In this document: in pieces, positions 22,786 to 60,875 of the stretch
Layout of the letters: the number at the start of each line of letters is the position of its first letter
Position numbering within the stretch: position 1 is the stretch's first letter
Assembly (NCBI GenBank): GCA_036898135.1
Contig: CM072515.1
Span: forward strand, 68,399,567 to 68,463,566
Direction of reading: 5' to 3'
DNA length: 64,000 nt
Origin: Oncomelania hupensis
Taxonomy: Eukaryota > Mollusca > Gastropoda > Littorinimorpha > Pomatiopsidae
Made by a program: the position numbers and the translations under genes
The notes under the pieces: model-generated
Told to the model about the DNA's origin: nothing
The model's database searches: none
Seen by the model: the letters and a program-made list of their open reading frames with translations, nothing else

Positions 22786-23237
22786 CAAAGCAAGTCTGGC
22801 ATATGCCTTACAGAAGTACAAGAAGTCTTTGACAGATGGACAGAATACTGTTCTGACCTTTACAGGTGCTACAGAAGACTTCTGGACATTTCCTATACCC
22901 AGCACATCACCAATGACGAAGTTTAACAGACCATAACACAAGCCATTGGACAACACGATGACCTGCTCACAGTGGTGAAAAAACTCCGATGGTATGGCCA
23001 CGTCACCAGATCATCTGACCTTGCAAAGACCATCCTGCAAAGCACAGTGCAAGGAGGTAGAAGAAGAGGGAGACCGAAAAAGATATGAGAGGACAACATT
23101 CGAGAATGGACTGGTTTGACACTGAGCGAAGCCATAAGGGTTTCTAAGGACAGAGATAGATTAGGCAGGTTAAACGATCATCTGTGGTGCCCCAACTACA
23201 TCCGAGTTACGGGAAAGGATAGGATACAATAGGCTGT
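22786..23237 (+). pseudogene. LINE family L, copy L4, internally deleted
   Basis: The linker segment (SKSGICLTE, DRWTEYCSDLY) is fused at about 22864 directly to the C-terminal RCYRRLLDISYTQHITNDEV segment, so the entire RT core is missing. The 3' end TCCGAGTTACGGGAAAGG then GATAGGATA is present. Confidence 0.85.
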
Positions 23238-23286
23238 AGAACGCAATAGGCACAGCCGTGGTAATTATTACAGCTATCATGTCCTA

Positions 23287-24511
23287 CCCTATCCCGTAAC
23301 TCGGATGTAGTTGGGGCACCACAGATGATCATTTAACCACCGTCCTCCATCTTTCTCGGTCCTCAGCAACCCTCATGGCTTTGCTCAATGTCGAATGTTG
23401 TCCTCCCATCTCTTTTTCGGTCTCCCTCTTTTTTACCTCCTTGCACCGTGCCTTGCAGGAGGTTCTTTGCAAGGCCTGATGATCTGGAGACGTGGTCATA
23501 CCATCGGATTTTCCGTTTCTTCACCACTGTGAGCATGTCATCGTGTTTTCCAATGGCTTATGTGACGCTCTGTCGGACTTCGTTGTTTGTGATGTTTGAG
23601 GTACAGGAAATGCCCAGAAGTCTTCTGTAGCACCTCATCTCCATGCTTTGTATTCTTCGTTGTAGGTCAGCTGTGAGGATCCATGTTTCACAAGCGTATA
23701 GGAAGATGGAGATGACAAGAAAGCGCAGCAGTCTTACTTTGGAAGGTAGACTGATGGTCCTGTCTTTTCAAATGGGCTTCAACCTTGTCAGGGCAGCAGT
23801 TGTTTATGCGATCCTGGAGAGGACTTCCTGTCGGGACCCATTGTCTCATACAATGGCTCAAAAAATATTTGAAGCTATTGAGGGATTGGCCTTTGACTTT
23901 GATGTCCATGTTGATGCCAGTGGTGTTCTTGGTCATCCTTTTTTTTGGTCTTCTCTTCACTTATTTCCATTCGAAAGGCTATGGTCAAGCCTCTGTACCA
24001 GCTGTTCTTGTTCCTCTCCAGCCAATCCATCAATGTCATCCGCAAAACGGAGGTTGGAGATTGCTCTACCTCCTATGCTGACTGTACCTTCATGATCTGC
24101 AAGGGCATCTGACATGATCCGCTCCAGGAAGATGTTGAAGAGTGTTGGAGAGAGTAGGCATCCTTGACGCATGCCGATTGTTGTTCTGAACCAATTCCCG
24201 ATGGCGCTGTTGTGGAGGACTGCACTGGTAGCCTTGTCAAACAGGCTTTTGATGACTTCAATAATGTTAGGACTGATGTTGTACACTCTCATGGTTTCCC
24301 ACAGAGCTGCATACCAGACTCGGTCAAACGCTTTCTTGAAGTCTACAAACACATAACATAGATGTCGTTGGTGCTGTAGGTATTTCTCGCAGATTATTCT
24401 GAGGTTGAGAATGTGTTCAGTGGTACCTACCCTGAATCCTGCTTGTTCTTGAGCTATGATTTGTTCAGCTTGGGGTTTGAACCTGTTGAGTATTATTTTC
24501 AAAAGGACAGC
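23287..24511 (-). pseudogene. LINE family L, copy L5, 5'-truncated, in opposite orientation to L4
   Basis: The minus strand runs from ILNRFKPQAEQIIAQEQAGF through VDFKKAFDRVWYA, GMRQGCLLSPT and RFADDIDGLAGE to the C-terminus and the CCCGTAACTCGG / TACCCTATCC tail at 23287. Frameshifts lie near 23960-24000. It forms a tail-to-tail pair with L4. Confidence 0.85.
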
Positions 24512-24559
24512 TACATAAAAAAACGAAGTGTTTTAGAGAATATAATACAGTCTAGACAG

Positions 24560-24809
24560 CATGGAAGAAGAAGAAGAGGAAGAAGAAGAAGAGACAGTAT
24601 GGAAGAAGAAGAAGAAGAAGAAGAAGAAGAAGAAGAAGAAGAAGAAGAAGAAGAAGAAGAAGAAGATGGAGAAAAAGAAGAAGAAGACGATGATGATGAT
24701 GATGATTATAAATAAGAATAAGAAAGAATAAGAACAAAACGAAAGGATGATGATGATGATGATGATGATGAAGAAACGGAATAATAATATAGAAGAAGAA
24801 GAAGATATA

Positions 24810-24869
<60 letters not shown>

Positions 24870-24916
24870 CATGATGATGCTGATGATGATGATGATGCTG
24901 CTGCTGATGATGATGA
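24560..24916 (+). repeat. GAA, GAT/ATG and related trinucleotide arrays
   Basis: (GAA)n lies at 24600-24664, GATGAT at 24686-24710 and ATGATG runs at 24745-24915. All long ORFs here are poly-residue artefacts. Confidence 0.95.
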
Positions 24917-24959
24917 TGGGCAAACACACAACCACTTTGATACATTTCAACAGTGTTGA

Positions 24960-26368
24960 AACATTTGTTTTATTGATTTAAATTAACAGGCCGAACTGGG
25001 TTATCCTAAAACCAAACGTGGTCAATCAATTAATGTAGACTGGCCTAGTTACAAAAACAACAACAAAATATTCACCCTTTGTTGAAACCAACGGAACGTT
25101 GGAAGTGGTGTAAACAAACGTCAATTAGACCGATGCTATATGGATCTACGTCATAAATATGTTATTATCTAATTTTATATCACACGTATCATTATGACAA
25201 CAACTGCAAAACAAAAAACAAACAAACAAAAAATCTGGAGGGGTGGGGATAGAGGGAGCGTGTTGAGTGTGTTCCATTTTCTATTGAGCATCCATTATCT
25301 CTTTCATTATCATGAGAACTTTGTTGATGTTGTTGTTGCTGTTGTATGGCAAGTTTTGTGGTGGCATACTGCATAACGTGCAACAACAACAACAACAACA
25401 ACAAAATAAATAAATAAAAATCTCCAACTGGAGTAGACTTATTCTGTAAAGGCAATGGCTGATGCCACACGCTGTATCACAGGCGCTTGTATAGGGACAC
25501 GCGAGTGCCTATGCCTGTGACGCGTTTCCATTCTGGTTATCTATAAATCAGATCGTGAAAAATACCATTCGAGGTCTATAGTCCTTGCTATCCAAAGTTT
25601 TGAATGTTTGTTGTTGTGGAAATGAACAACAAAAAATTCATCCAATACTATTATTAAAGAGAGCGAGGAAACCGGGGTACCCGGAGAACCACCTCCTCCC
25701 CCCCCTCCACCCCCAGCGAAGACAAACAGTAAACCCTGTATAAAATAGTATAGTGGCAGTCCATTCCATAGGTTGGAAGCTAGGCCATTAAAATCTCCGG
25801 TACTCACTACTCGAGTCCCATTTCTTGTGGCGAGACAACTGTTAACTGTGTTTTTACACCATCTTTTTTGTCTCACTACGTCAAGTGCTTCTCGCCAGTA
25901 CCGCGTGTTCTACTGCCCAAAACAGCCGTTAACAAAAACGTTGGTCAACTCTGGCAGTATAGTTTATAAAACCATAAATTATACTGCTTGTATTCCTCAT
26001 CTTGATATCATTGTCCCAGTTCATCACTCGCCTGCAAAACCTTTGACCTGTCTAATACCTTAACCCACTGAAGGAGTGTTCTCCGAAGACCAAGTGTGAG
26101 TCTGCTTTCTTCCCGCCTTTAAAAAAAAAAATTCTTTTCAACCATATAACATCATTTTGAAGGTAGCAGATGTAGTCCTCATACACTAGATGTGCAGGAA
26201 GGCCTGTGTTGCCTTTGTGAATGTGGTCAGTATTTGTTCATGTCCGGTGTATCGTTGCCGGGCACATGTACCGAGGACACGGAGGGCTGGTCAAACGACA
26301 CGGTCCTGACCGTCATCTTTCCGCCGCTGGCCTTGCCTAGCTTGAGCCGTCTGTAATCCAGCAGCTAT

Positions 26369-26400
<32 letters not shown>

Positions 26401-26540
26401 TAAACACACACACACACGCATGCATACATAGAAGCCTTAAGTGACTGTGGTTAACGGAGTCATTCAGAATACAGAATACAGAATTTATTCCACTACGTGA
26501 CATACCACAAGGAATTTGGCGGTAAGTAGGCCAAACACAC
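24960..26540. other. No gene recognised; AAC, C-rich and CA tracts
   Basis: (CAA)n lies at 25380-25402 and (CA)n at 26370-26418. 25655-25700 contains ACCGGGGTACCCGGAGAA, similar to the S2 SINE body. 25460-25545 resembles 17650-17720. No splice-compatible coding segment was recognised. Confidence 0.45.
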
Positions 26541-27963
26541 ACATTACATTACAATACATTATTATTGCTTTAAGTCCAGCGGACTCTTCCGAGCCAAATC
26601 AGGACCGGACAACCCCCGATCCGCATAAAAGATCTGCTGAAACAACCCTAGTGGTAAAACCGAAAGCTCTCCACCAGCAAGTCACTTTACAATAAAGACA
26701 TCCCACGCAGGGGACGGCTGAGGCTTCACCCCAACTTATCGAACCCCCGTTTACAAAAACAAAATCGAATACAAACATCATTATAAATTATCAACAAAAC
26801 ACATACATATAAAATGCCTACATTGCTAAATAATAACATCATAGGAAGCCCTAGTGACCACCTGGCAGAAAGCGTCCAATATTCCCAAGCTGATCCAACA
26901 GACCTCATACACAAATAAGGAGTCTTATCCCGGAAGAGTTTTCAAGAAAAAAAAAGAAGACGATAGTATAGCAGATTGATAGAACAGAGCAGGAATGAGA
27001 AAGAGCAAATGAGAAAGACAGCGACAGTGGGAATTTAAAGCACTAAATTTCCAGAAAGTGGGGATACGATTTATACTGAAACCCCCGGCACCCCAACGGG
27101 GGTAACACACACACGCACCATCTCCATCAATTAAATATTCAATTCAAGTGCAAAGTATTCATGCTAAAATATGATGAGAGCTCCGAATGAGCTACCATTG
27201 CCGGGTGAAATGGCAGTGGGGGGGGGGGATGGTGTTACTCATTCCAGGGAAAAGGGTTAGAGACCTAAATCAACACTGCACCACCAGAGCAATCTCATAG
27301 TCATTAAAGTGGGACTGTATCCATAGTTGACAGGCTTATAATTATCTGGCGTGCAGACGCTAACTTTGGGTGTAAGAGAATTAGCCTAGTAAGCACGGCA
27401 AACGAACTAGACTTTTAAAAAAAATGCTGTTCTTAATATATTAGCGCAATTTCCAGCACACGAAAGCTGCTGAAGACAGCACCAAGATCCTGCCCATTGC
27501 TGGAGTCTAGTCAGGATCGAAACCAGGGCGCCTAAAGACGCATTCAACGTGCGTCTGAAGTCCAGGTCAAAACTGCGCAGAAAAACTTGTAAAGAAACGT
27601 CTCAAGCACAGTAAGAGATGACTGTCTGCTTATATATCCACCAGCACCTTGAGCAGAGACTGAGCTGGACAAGTTCTATTTAAGAACGATTAAATAAAAT
27701 ATATACGTACTTTTTTTAAAGGGAAGGGGAGAGGGGGGGGGGCAGGAGTGTCTGTCTAATGTTTTTACGATAATCAAATCTGTCCGACCATGCAAAAAAG
27801 TATTCTTTTGTAGGAATGTTGTGATTTATCACCCTTAGAATACCTACCTATACCAGCGTGAAAAAAAACAAGGAGTCACATAATGAATGACTCAATCCTT
27901 ATCAGCGTGCATTGGAAGGTTTATGTCTGTTCCTAAGAGACTGGTTCTCTGCCGTTTGTATCG
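26541..27963. other. No gene recognised; repeat fragment and SINE tail
   Basis: 26541-26606 matches the 17990 repeat. 27640-27705 (GAGCTGGACAAGTTC..AAGAACGATTAAATAAA) matches the 3' tail of SINE family S1 in plus orientation. G-runs lie near 27217 and 27733. No exon was identified downstream of the receptor's TM7 exon. Confidence 0.45.
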
Positions 27964-28463
27964 GCTGACGTCACAAGTAGGCTATATCAACTAACAAGTT
28001 AGTATCTCTCTTCTATGTCTCTATCGACGTGCGCGTACAACCGGTTGCTTCCCTTTACATGCTTTTCGCTCCATAGAGCGTCATCGGCCTGAAAGAACTT
28101 TTTAGAAACTTCAAAACCCAGGGGAATTATGGGTAGGGATGAAATGACGTCGGCCAAATCCTTCTTTCGTTTCTTTGCTCGAGCAAAGGCAATCTCATAG
28201 GTATGGAGCACTTCGTCCATTATAACTCCATCGCTGATAATACTGCTGACAAGTTTCTGCCTTTGTTCACTACCAGAAATAGGCAGTTCCTCTCCCAACT
28301 TTCGTTTCATTTCAGCGAGAACAGATTTCCCAGAATTCTCTATTCTATTTTTAGGTTTGGGATATTCCCGTCTCAGCATGTGGCTAAAACCAATGGCAAC
28401 GGGACCACCGCACGTCGACTTGGGGCAATACGAGATACTAACTTGTTAGTTGATATACTTGTG
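27964..28463. mobile_element. ~500-bp element with ~38-bp terminal inverted repeats around a 126-codon ORF
   Basis: The left end CTGACGTCACAAGTAGG...TATCAACTAACAAGTTAGTA (written in parts) is repeated inverted at 28426-28463 (TACTAACTTGTTAGTTGATA...CTTGTGCTGACG). A minus-strand ORF fills the space between. No clear target duplication was found. Superfamily unknown. Confidence 0.55.
27999..28379 (-). CDS. Unidentified 126-codon ORF inside the inverted-repeat element
   Basis: The protein is charged and predicted to be mainly helical. It is lysine-rich at the N-terminus (MLRREYPKPKNRIE) and central region (ARAKKRKKDLADVISSLP), ends HVDRDIEERY, and has no obvious motif, signal or membrane segment. 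The frame stays open upstream of the Met (…STCGGPVAIGFSH), so the true start may be earlier, within the left inverted repeat. I do not recognise a family. It may be a transposase remnant or a captured exon. Confidence 0.4.
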   Translation of the reverse strand: MLRREYPKPKNRIENSGKSVLAEMKRKLGEELPISGSEQRQKLVSSIISDGVIMDEVLHTYEIAFARAKKRKKDLADVISSLPIIPLGFEVSKKFFQADDALWSEKHVKGSNRLYAHVDRDIEERY

Positions 28464-28728
28464 CTGACGTGTAATGACTACGGTACGCTAGGAAGCTAGT
28501 GAGGGACGTTTTCAAGGGAGAGAATGTTTTTTTTTTTTTTTAAAGCTGCGTGCACACTTATACCAGAGCTTTCACCTCAGTAAGGGGAATTAATCACTTC
28601 TTCTAGCTTGTATATACCGTTAGAAAAAAACAAAACAAACTCCAACCCGCTGTAATATTTTTTAACAATATTGTATACTATGCACGCAATACCTCATCCA
28701 ATTCAACTGATAACCCGTGACCACTGAC

Positions 28729-56038
<27,310 letters not shown>

Positions 56039-56817
56039 CTGTTATGAAGAAACAAAACAAAACAACAACAAACATTCGTCACTTTATATTAGACAGAAAG
56101 AAAAAAGCATGATTGTCAATTGTATGACGTCAAATATAGATTTGCTTAAAAAGGACAATTTTTAATATGTCAATTACAAAAAGGCATAAGTTATAATGAA
56201 GATGTCATTTACAAGATGGTATCATTTAAATGTTTACCATTTATCATTGAAAATAAATTTATAAAATATGCTGATTATTTAAAACGATCCATAGAGTTCA
56301 AATTTAAGTTTTAACAGAGGTTTCATCATAACAGCTTATGCTCGAAGAATTAGGTTAAATAGTTGTATTTATCATTACATTTTTTTCTCTCATAGATTGA
56401 CCTGTAAGTACTTCGCAATTAATACATATTAAAATACATTCTCCGCAATTATTGAAATAAGAATATATGTTGTCATATTGCTTTCTACCTAAAGCAATAA
56501 TCAATCAATCAATCAATCAATATTGCTTTCTTATTCATTCATACATCAAAATCAAGCAATAACAATAGATTTCTTTTATATAATTATGCCGTTATATTAA
56601 TTTTTGTTCATATTAACTCCTTTATTTTAATTTTAAGTTAATTTGTTTCTAATTTAATATGTTGTCTAATATCACAGATGTTAATAGACGTTAAATTAAA
56701 TAAATAAAATAAAGAAATAAAGAAAAAAGAAAAAAGAAATGAGAACCCCTACTATCTGAACCCCCCTCTCTTACCCCCGCTGCTCCATCACCTTCCTAAA
56801 CCCCATCTCTCCTCATC
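56039..56817. other. No exon or element recognised
   Basis: AT-rich intron or upstream sequence; (CAAT)n at 56500-56520. I looked for the exon encoding the preceding flytrap strand and did not find it. Confidence 0.4.
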
Positions 56818-56929
56818 CTTCGGCTCAAAAGCTATCCAAGGCGCTGGCCGCTAACGGATCGGGCTCAAGCCGCCCGAGGCGCCCACATTTGCAGCCTTTA
56901 AGCGCGCAAGTCCTCTGACGCCCCAGAAT
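56818..56929 (-). mobile_element. SINE family S1 fragment
   Basis: CGGCTCAAAAGCTATCCAAG, GGGCTCAAGCCGCCCGAGGC and TCTGACGCCCCAG match the S1 body near 12450-12540. Confidence 0.75.
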
Positions 56930-56968
56930 ATGACGGCCTACTAGCGCCAAAACCGAGAGTTACCAGTA

Positions 56969-57570
56969 CAGTAGAACCTCCAGTATAAGACCGTCCAAAA
57001 TCTGAGAAAAAACGGTCTTATAATAGAGGTGGTCTTATACCGGAAATAGAGGAGAGAGAGAGGGGAAGGCGAGGGGGAGAGGGGGGGGGTGTCAGGGTCA
57101 AAGGGGTATGTAGTCATAATTTTTTATCCTTTATGATAAGTTGAATTTGGGTCTTCCCAACGTCTGACCTTCTAGCAATAGACAAACAACTCTCCCCCTT
57201 TTCACTTCTTTCAATCACTTTCATTCTCTCTGCTAAAGTCAAATCTTTCCTCTTTCCCGACGCCATTTTGACAAGCCAGTGTAGGCGAGTAATGTCCCTT
57301 ACTTGCGAACCGGAAATAGCAGACAACAACAGACGTACACTAACATGAGAGAAAAAACGAAAGGTCCTGCCAATAAATTAACTGATATCTCTTTTAAATT
57401 GTCTAAGACGGTCGTATAAAGGGCTTGAGACACGGTCGCTGGTCGCATAAACGAGGTTGTCGCATACCAGAGGTCATTTATTATTAAAAGTGAATCTGTC
57501 AGACGTTTTCAGGTCACATAACCGAGGGAGTCGTATACAAGTCGAGAGCCCGAAACCGGAAATTCCACTG
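56969..57570 (-). mobile_element. pogo/Tigger-type DNA transposon relic
   Basis: CAGTAGAACCTCC at the left and GGAAATTCCACTG at the right (imperfect inverted repeats), with TA on both sides. It retains only the start of the transposase. Confidence 0.8.
57114..57266 (-). pseudogene. Tigger/pogo transposase N-terminus (CENP-B-type HTH)
   Basis: 50 codons from MASGKRKDLTLAERMKVIER to a stop after KTQIQLIIKDKKL. The 'R-LTL-E-(M/L)-VI-----G-S---IA-------T--II--K' pattern is the psq/CENP-B N-terminal helix-turn-helix of Tigger and Jerky-type transposases. The DDE domain is missing. Confidence 0.8.
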
Positions 57571-58084
57571 TATCACGAGATAATTGAAATTAACACGTGG
57601 TCTGTGTAAATACCGGTAATCCACAGTGTTAATTAATAATTATCAGTATTTGCCACACCTTCTTAGCTCCAAAACCTGATAATTACAAGTACCATGAAAT
57701 GATTACAAATATCATGTATAAATTACACATATCATGGGAAATTTACATAATTATATTAAGGAGACAATTACAATTATTATTGAAAAATTACAAATATCTT
57801 CGCGTGATCAATGACGGCCTAATACCGCCAAAATCTGATAATTACAAATATCGTGGGATAATTACCATTATCACTGATACCTGTAAATGCAGGTTTTGGC
57901 GCTAGTAAGTCGCCTTAGCCAGAATTAAGATGATCACATAAAAATTGTAATTATCAAGCGAAATTTGTAATTATAATGTGATAATGACATTTTTCGGTTT
58001 GGGCGCATTTCAAGGCGGATTGCTAGAGTCAAAACTGAAAATTAAACAATATGACGCGAAGATATTTGTATATTTTTTAAATTC

Positions 58085-59706
58085 CTACCGAAAAATCAAC
58101 AATGACATCCGAGAAGGCATGCGCATGCAAAGGAGAACTGGATAGAAGATCAATGCCAGGAAATAGAGAACAGTCTGAACTAGAACAACAGCAAGAAGGC
58201 CTACCAAATTGTGAAGCGGTTGATAAGTGTTAATAAGCCCAAGGTCTCCACGATCCAAAGCAAGTCTGGCAACCTTACAGAAGACAAAAGAAGTCTTGGA
58301 CAGATGGACAGAGTACTGCTCTGACCTTTACAACCATACACCAAACGGAGACCCGTCAGTTATAGCATGTCCCGAGAACAGAGAAGAGGAAGTGATCCTC
58401 CCAATTCTCCGAGAGGAAGTTGCAGTGCAATTGCTGAAGAAAGGGAGGTCAGCGGGAGTGGACAACATACCCGTGGAACTGCTTCAAGCAGGAGGAGAAT
58501 CGATGATTGACGCCCTCACCATTGTCTGTAACAAGATCACGGCAGATTGGGGAGTGGCCTACACCATGGACCCAGTTGCTTGTCATCACTCTTCTCAAAA
58601 AAGGTAACCTTGAAGAGTGTGAAAATTGCCGCACCATCAGCCTCATCAGCCATCCCAGCAAGGTCCTCCTAAAAATAATACTCAACAGGTTGAAACCCAA
58701 AAATGAACAAATCATAGCTGAAGAACAAGCAGGATTCAGGGCAGAGCGAAGTACCACTGAACAGATTTTCAACCTCAGAATAATCTGCGAGAAATACCTA
58801 CAGCACCAACAACATCTATATCATGTGTTCGTAGACTTCAAGAAGGCGTTTGACCAAGTCTGGCATGCAGTTCTGTGGGCAACCATGAGAGTGTACAACA
58901 TCAGCCCTAAAATTATTGAAGTCATCTAGAGCTTGTATGACAAGGCTACCAGTGCAGTCCTCAATAACAGCGCCATCGGAAACTGGTTCAGAACAACAAT
59001 TGGTGTGCGTCAAGGATGCATACTCTCTCCAACACTCTTCAACATCTCCCTAAAGCGCATCATGTCAGATGCCCTTGCAGATTACGAAGGCACGGTTAGC
59101 ATAGGGGGTAGAGCAATCTCCAACCTTCGATTTTCGGATGACATTGACAGGAAGAGGAACAAGAACTTGAACAGCTGGTACAGAGGCTTGACACCACCTC
59201 CAGAGCCTATGGAGTGGAAATAAATGCAGAGAAGACCAAAATGATGACCAACAACACCAATGACATCAATACGGACATCAAGGTCCATGGCCAATCCCTC
59301 AACACAGTGCATAGCTTGAAATATTTAGGAGCCATTATATCAGACAATGGGTCCCGACAAGAAGTCCTCTCCAGGATAGCACAAACAACTGCTGCCTTGG
59401 CAAGGTTGAAGCCCATTTGGAAAGACAGGACCATCAGTCTACATTCCAAAGTAAGACTGCTGCGCTCCCTTGTCATCTCCATCTTCCTATACGCTTGCGA
59501 AACATGGACCCTCACAGCAGATCTACAACGAAGAATACAAAGCATGGAGATGAGTTGCTACAGAAGACTTCTGGGCAATTCCTATACCCAGCACATCACC
59601 AATGACGAAGTCCGACAGACCATCACACAAGCCATTGGACAACACGATGACCTGCTCACAGTGGTGAAGAAGCGAACACTCCGATGGTATGGCTACGTCA
59701 CTAGGA
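58085..59706 (+). pseudogene. LINE family L, copy L9
   Basis: It begins in the linker (YRKINNDIREGMR), 5'-truncated, with several frameshifts. RT: VDFKKAFDQVWHA, then a stop in EVI*SLYDKATSAVL, GVRQGCILSPT, RFSDDID (active-site Ala to Ser). The C-terminal part is open to RWYGYVTRN, then truncated at 59706 where LINE R begins. Confidence 0.87.
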
Positions 59707-60875
59707 ATTAAGAAAAGGAATTGAAGATTGTTATCAGAAAGGGAAAGGAAATGTATAAGAGGAGGATTGAGAAACTTTTTGAAACGAACAATATGAAGCG
59801 TGTGTGGGAAGGTATGAATCTGATGAGTGGGTGTACAAAAAAGAAGGGTAATCATATATTTACAGACACTGTTGATTACGCTAATGATTTAAATAAGTTT
59901 TATGCTAGGTTTGACTGTCATGATTTTCAGAGTGAGAGGAATGAGAAGAAAAGAGTGTTGGAGGAAACAAGAGATATGAATGAAAGGATTGTAGTGGAGG
60001 AGGGGGAAGTACTTAGGACATTGAGAAAAACAAACCCAAACAAGGCGCCTGGACCAGATGGTATTAGACCAAGTGTTTTAAAGTATTGTGCTGAACAACT
60101 GTATCAGATTCTGTGTATTATATTTAATCTGTCTCTTGTTGATTGTCAAGTTCCTCAGTCGTGGAAAACTTCTTGCATTGTTCCTGTGCCAAAAAAACCG
60201 TCCGTCCAGACCATGAATGACCTCCGTCCTGTCGCATTGACATCCTGTATTATGAAGGTGTTTGAAAAATGTGTTTTGCTTCATTTTAATGATCTTGTTT
60301 CTGATTTTATGGATCCGTTGCAGTTTGCCTATAGGAAAAACAGAGGTGTTGATGATGCTATTTTGCATGTTTTAAATAGTGTTTATTCTCACCTGGATAA
60401 GACTGGTACCAGTATACGTATTATGTTTTATGATTTTTCCAGTGCTTTTAATACTATACAACCTCATATACTTGTTGATAAACTGACGTCCATGAAGGTT
60501 TTCCCGTCCACCATCCTCTGGATTCTGGACTATCTCACATGTCGTCCACAGTTTGTAAGATTGACCTCGGGTCTTACCTCAAACTCGATTTTAACAAATA
60601 CTGGAGCTCCTCAGGGCACTGTTTTGTCACCGTTTCTCGTTTCTGTGTACACCTCTGACTGTAGATCTACGCATGACGACTGTATCGTGGACAAGTATGC
60701 TGACGACATTGCACAGACTGGGCAGATTACAGGTGACGATGACGCAAACTACAGACAGGAAATCAACGACCTGGTCGACTGGTGCGACATTAACTTTTTG
60801 GAATTAAATGTGGACAAAACTAGAGAGTTGATAATTGATTTTAGGAAAAGTATTTGTGAACCTGATTCTGTTATT
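59707..60875 (+). CDS. LINE family R (CR1/L2/Rex-like) reverse transcriptase, open but interrupted
   Basis: Open from 59721. RT fingers NPNKAPGPDGIRPSVLK (~105-121), FYDFSSAFNTI with catalytic D238, GAPQGTVLSP (295-304), YADD (326-329), and the NVDKTRELIIDFRKS connection (~363-377). The 5' end is truncated against LINE L9 and the 3' end is interrupted by L10 after PDSVI. A 127-bp piece of the following sequence occurs inverted at 63839-63965, and the direct continuation (GATTCTGTTATTATTAAGGG) restarts at 63978. Confidence 0.88.

Larger units (their letters stand above)
56931..57918. repeat. Foldback MITE with CTAGCGCCAAAACC ends, split by a Tigger relic
   Basis: GACGGCCTACTAGCGCCAAA at 56931 is inverted at about 57895-57918 (TTTGGCGCTAGTAAGTCGCC). 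A ~112-bp unit at 57807-57918 has both ends (CGGCCTAATACCGCCAAAAT / TTTTGGCGCTAG). Interior ATAATTACAAATATC motifs repeat many times from 57670 to 58000. Confidence 0.7.

Noticed and set aside
24533..24959. Long ORFs of poly-Ile, poly-His, poly-Met, poly-Asp (also 18012-18295, 38445-39298, 45395-45842, 52749-54427)
   Set aside because: They are translations of trinucleotide or dinucleotide arrays in several frames and both strands, with no start context or conserved domain.
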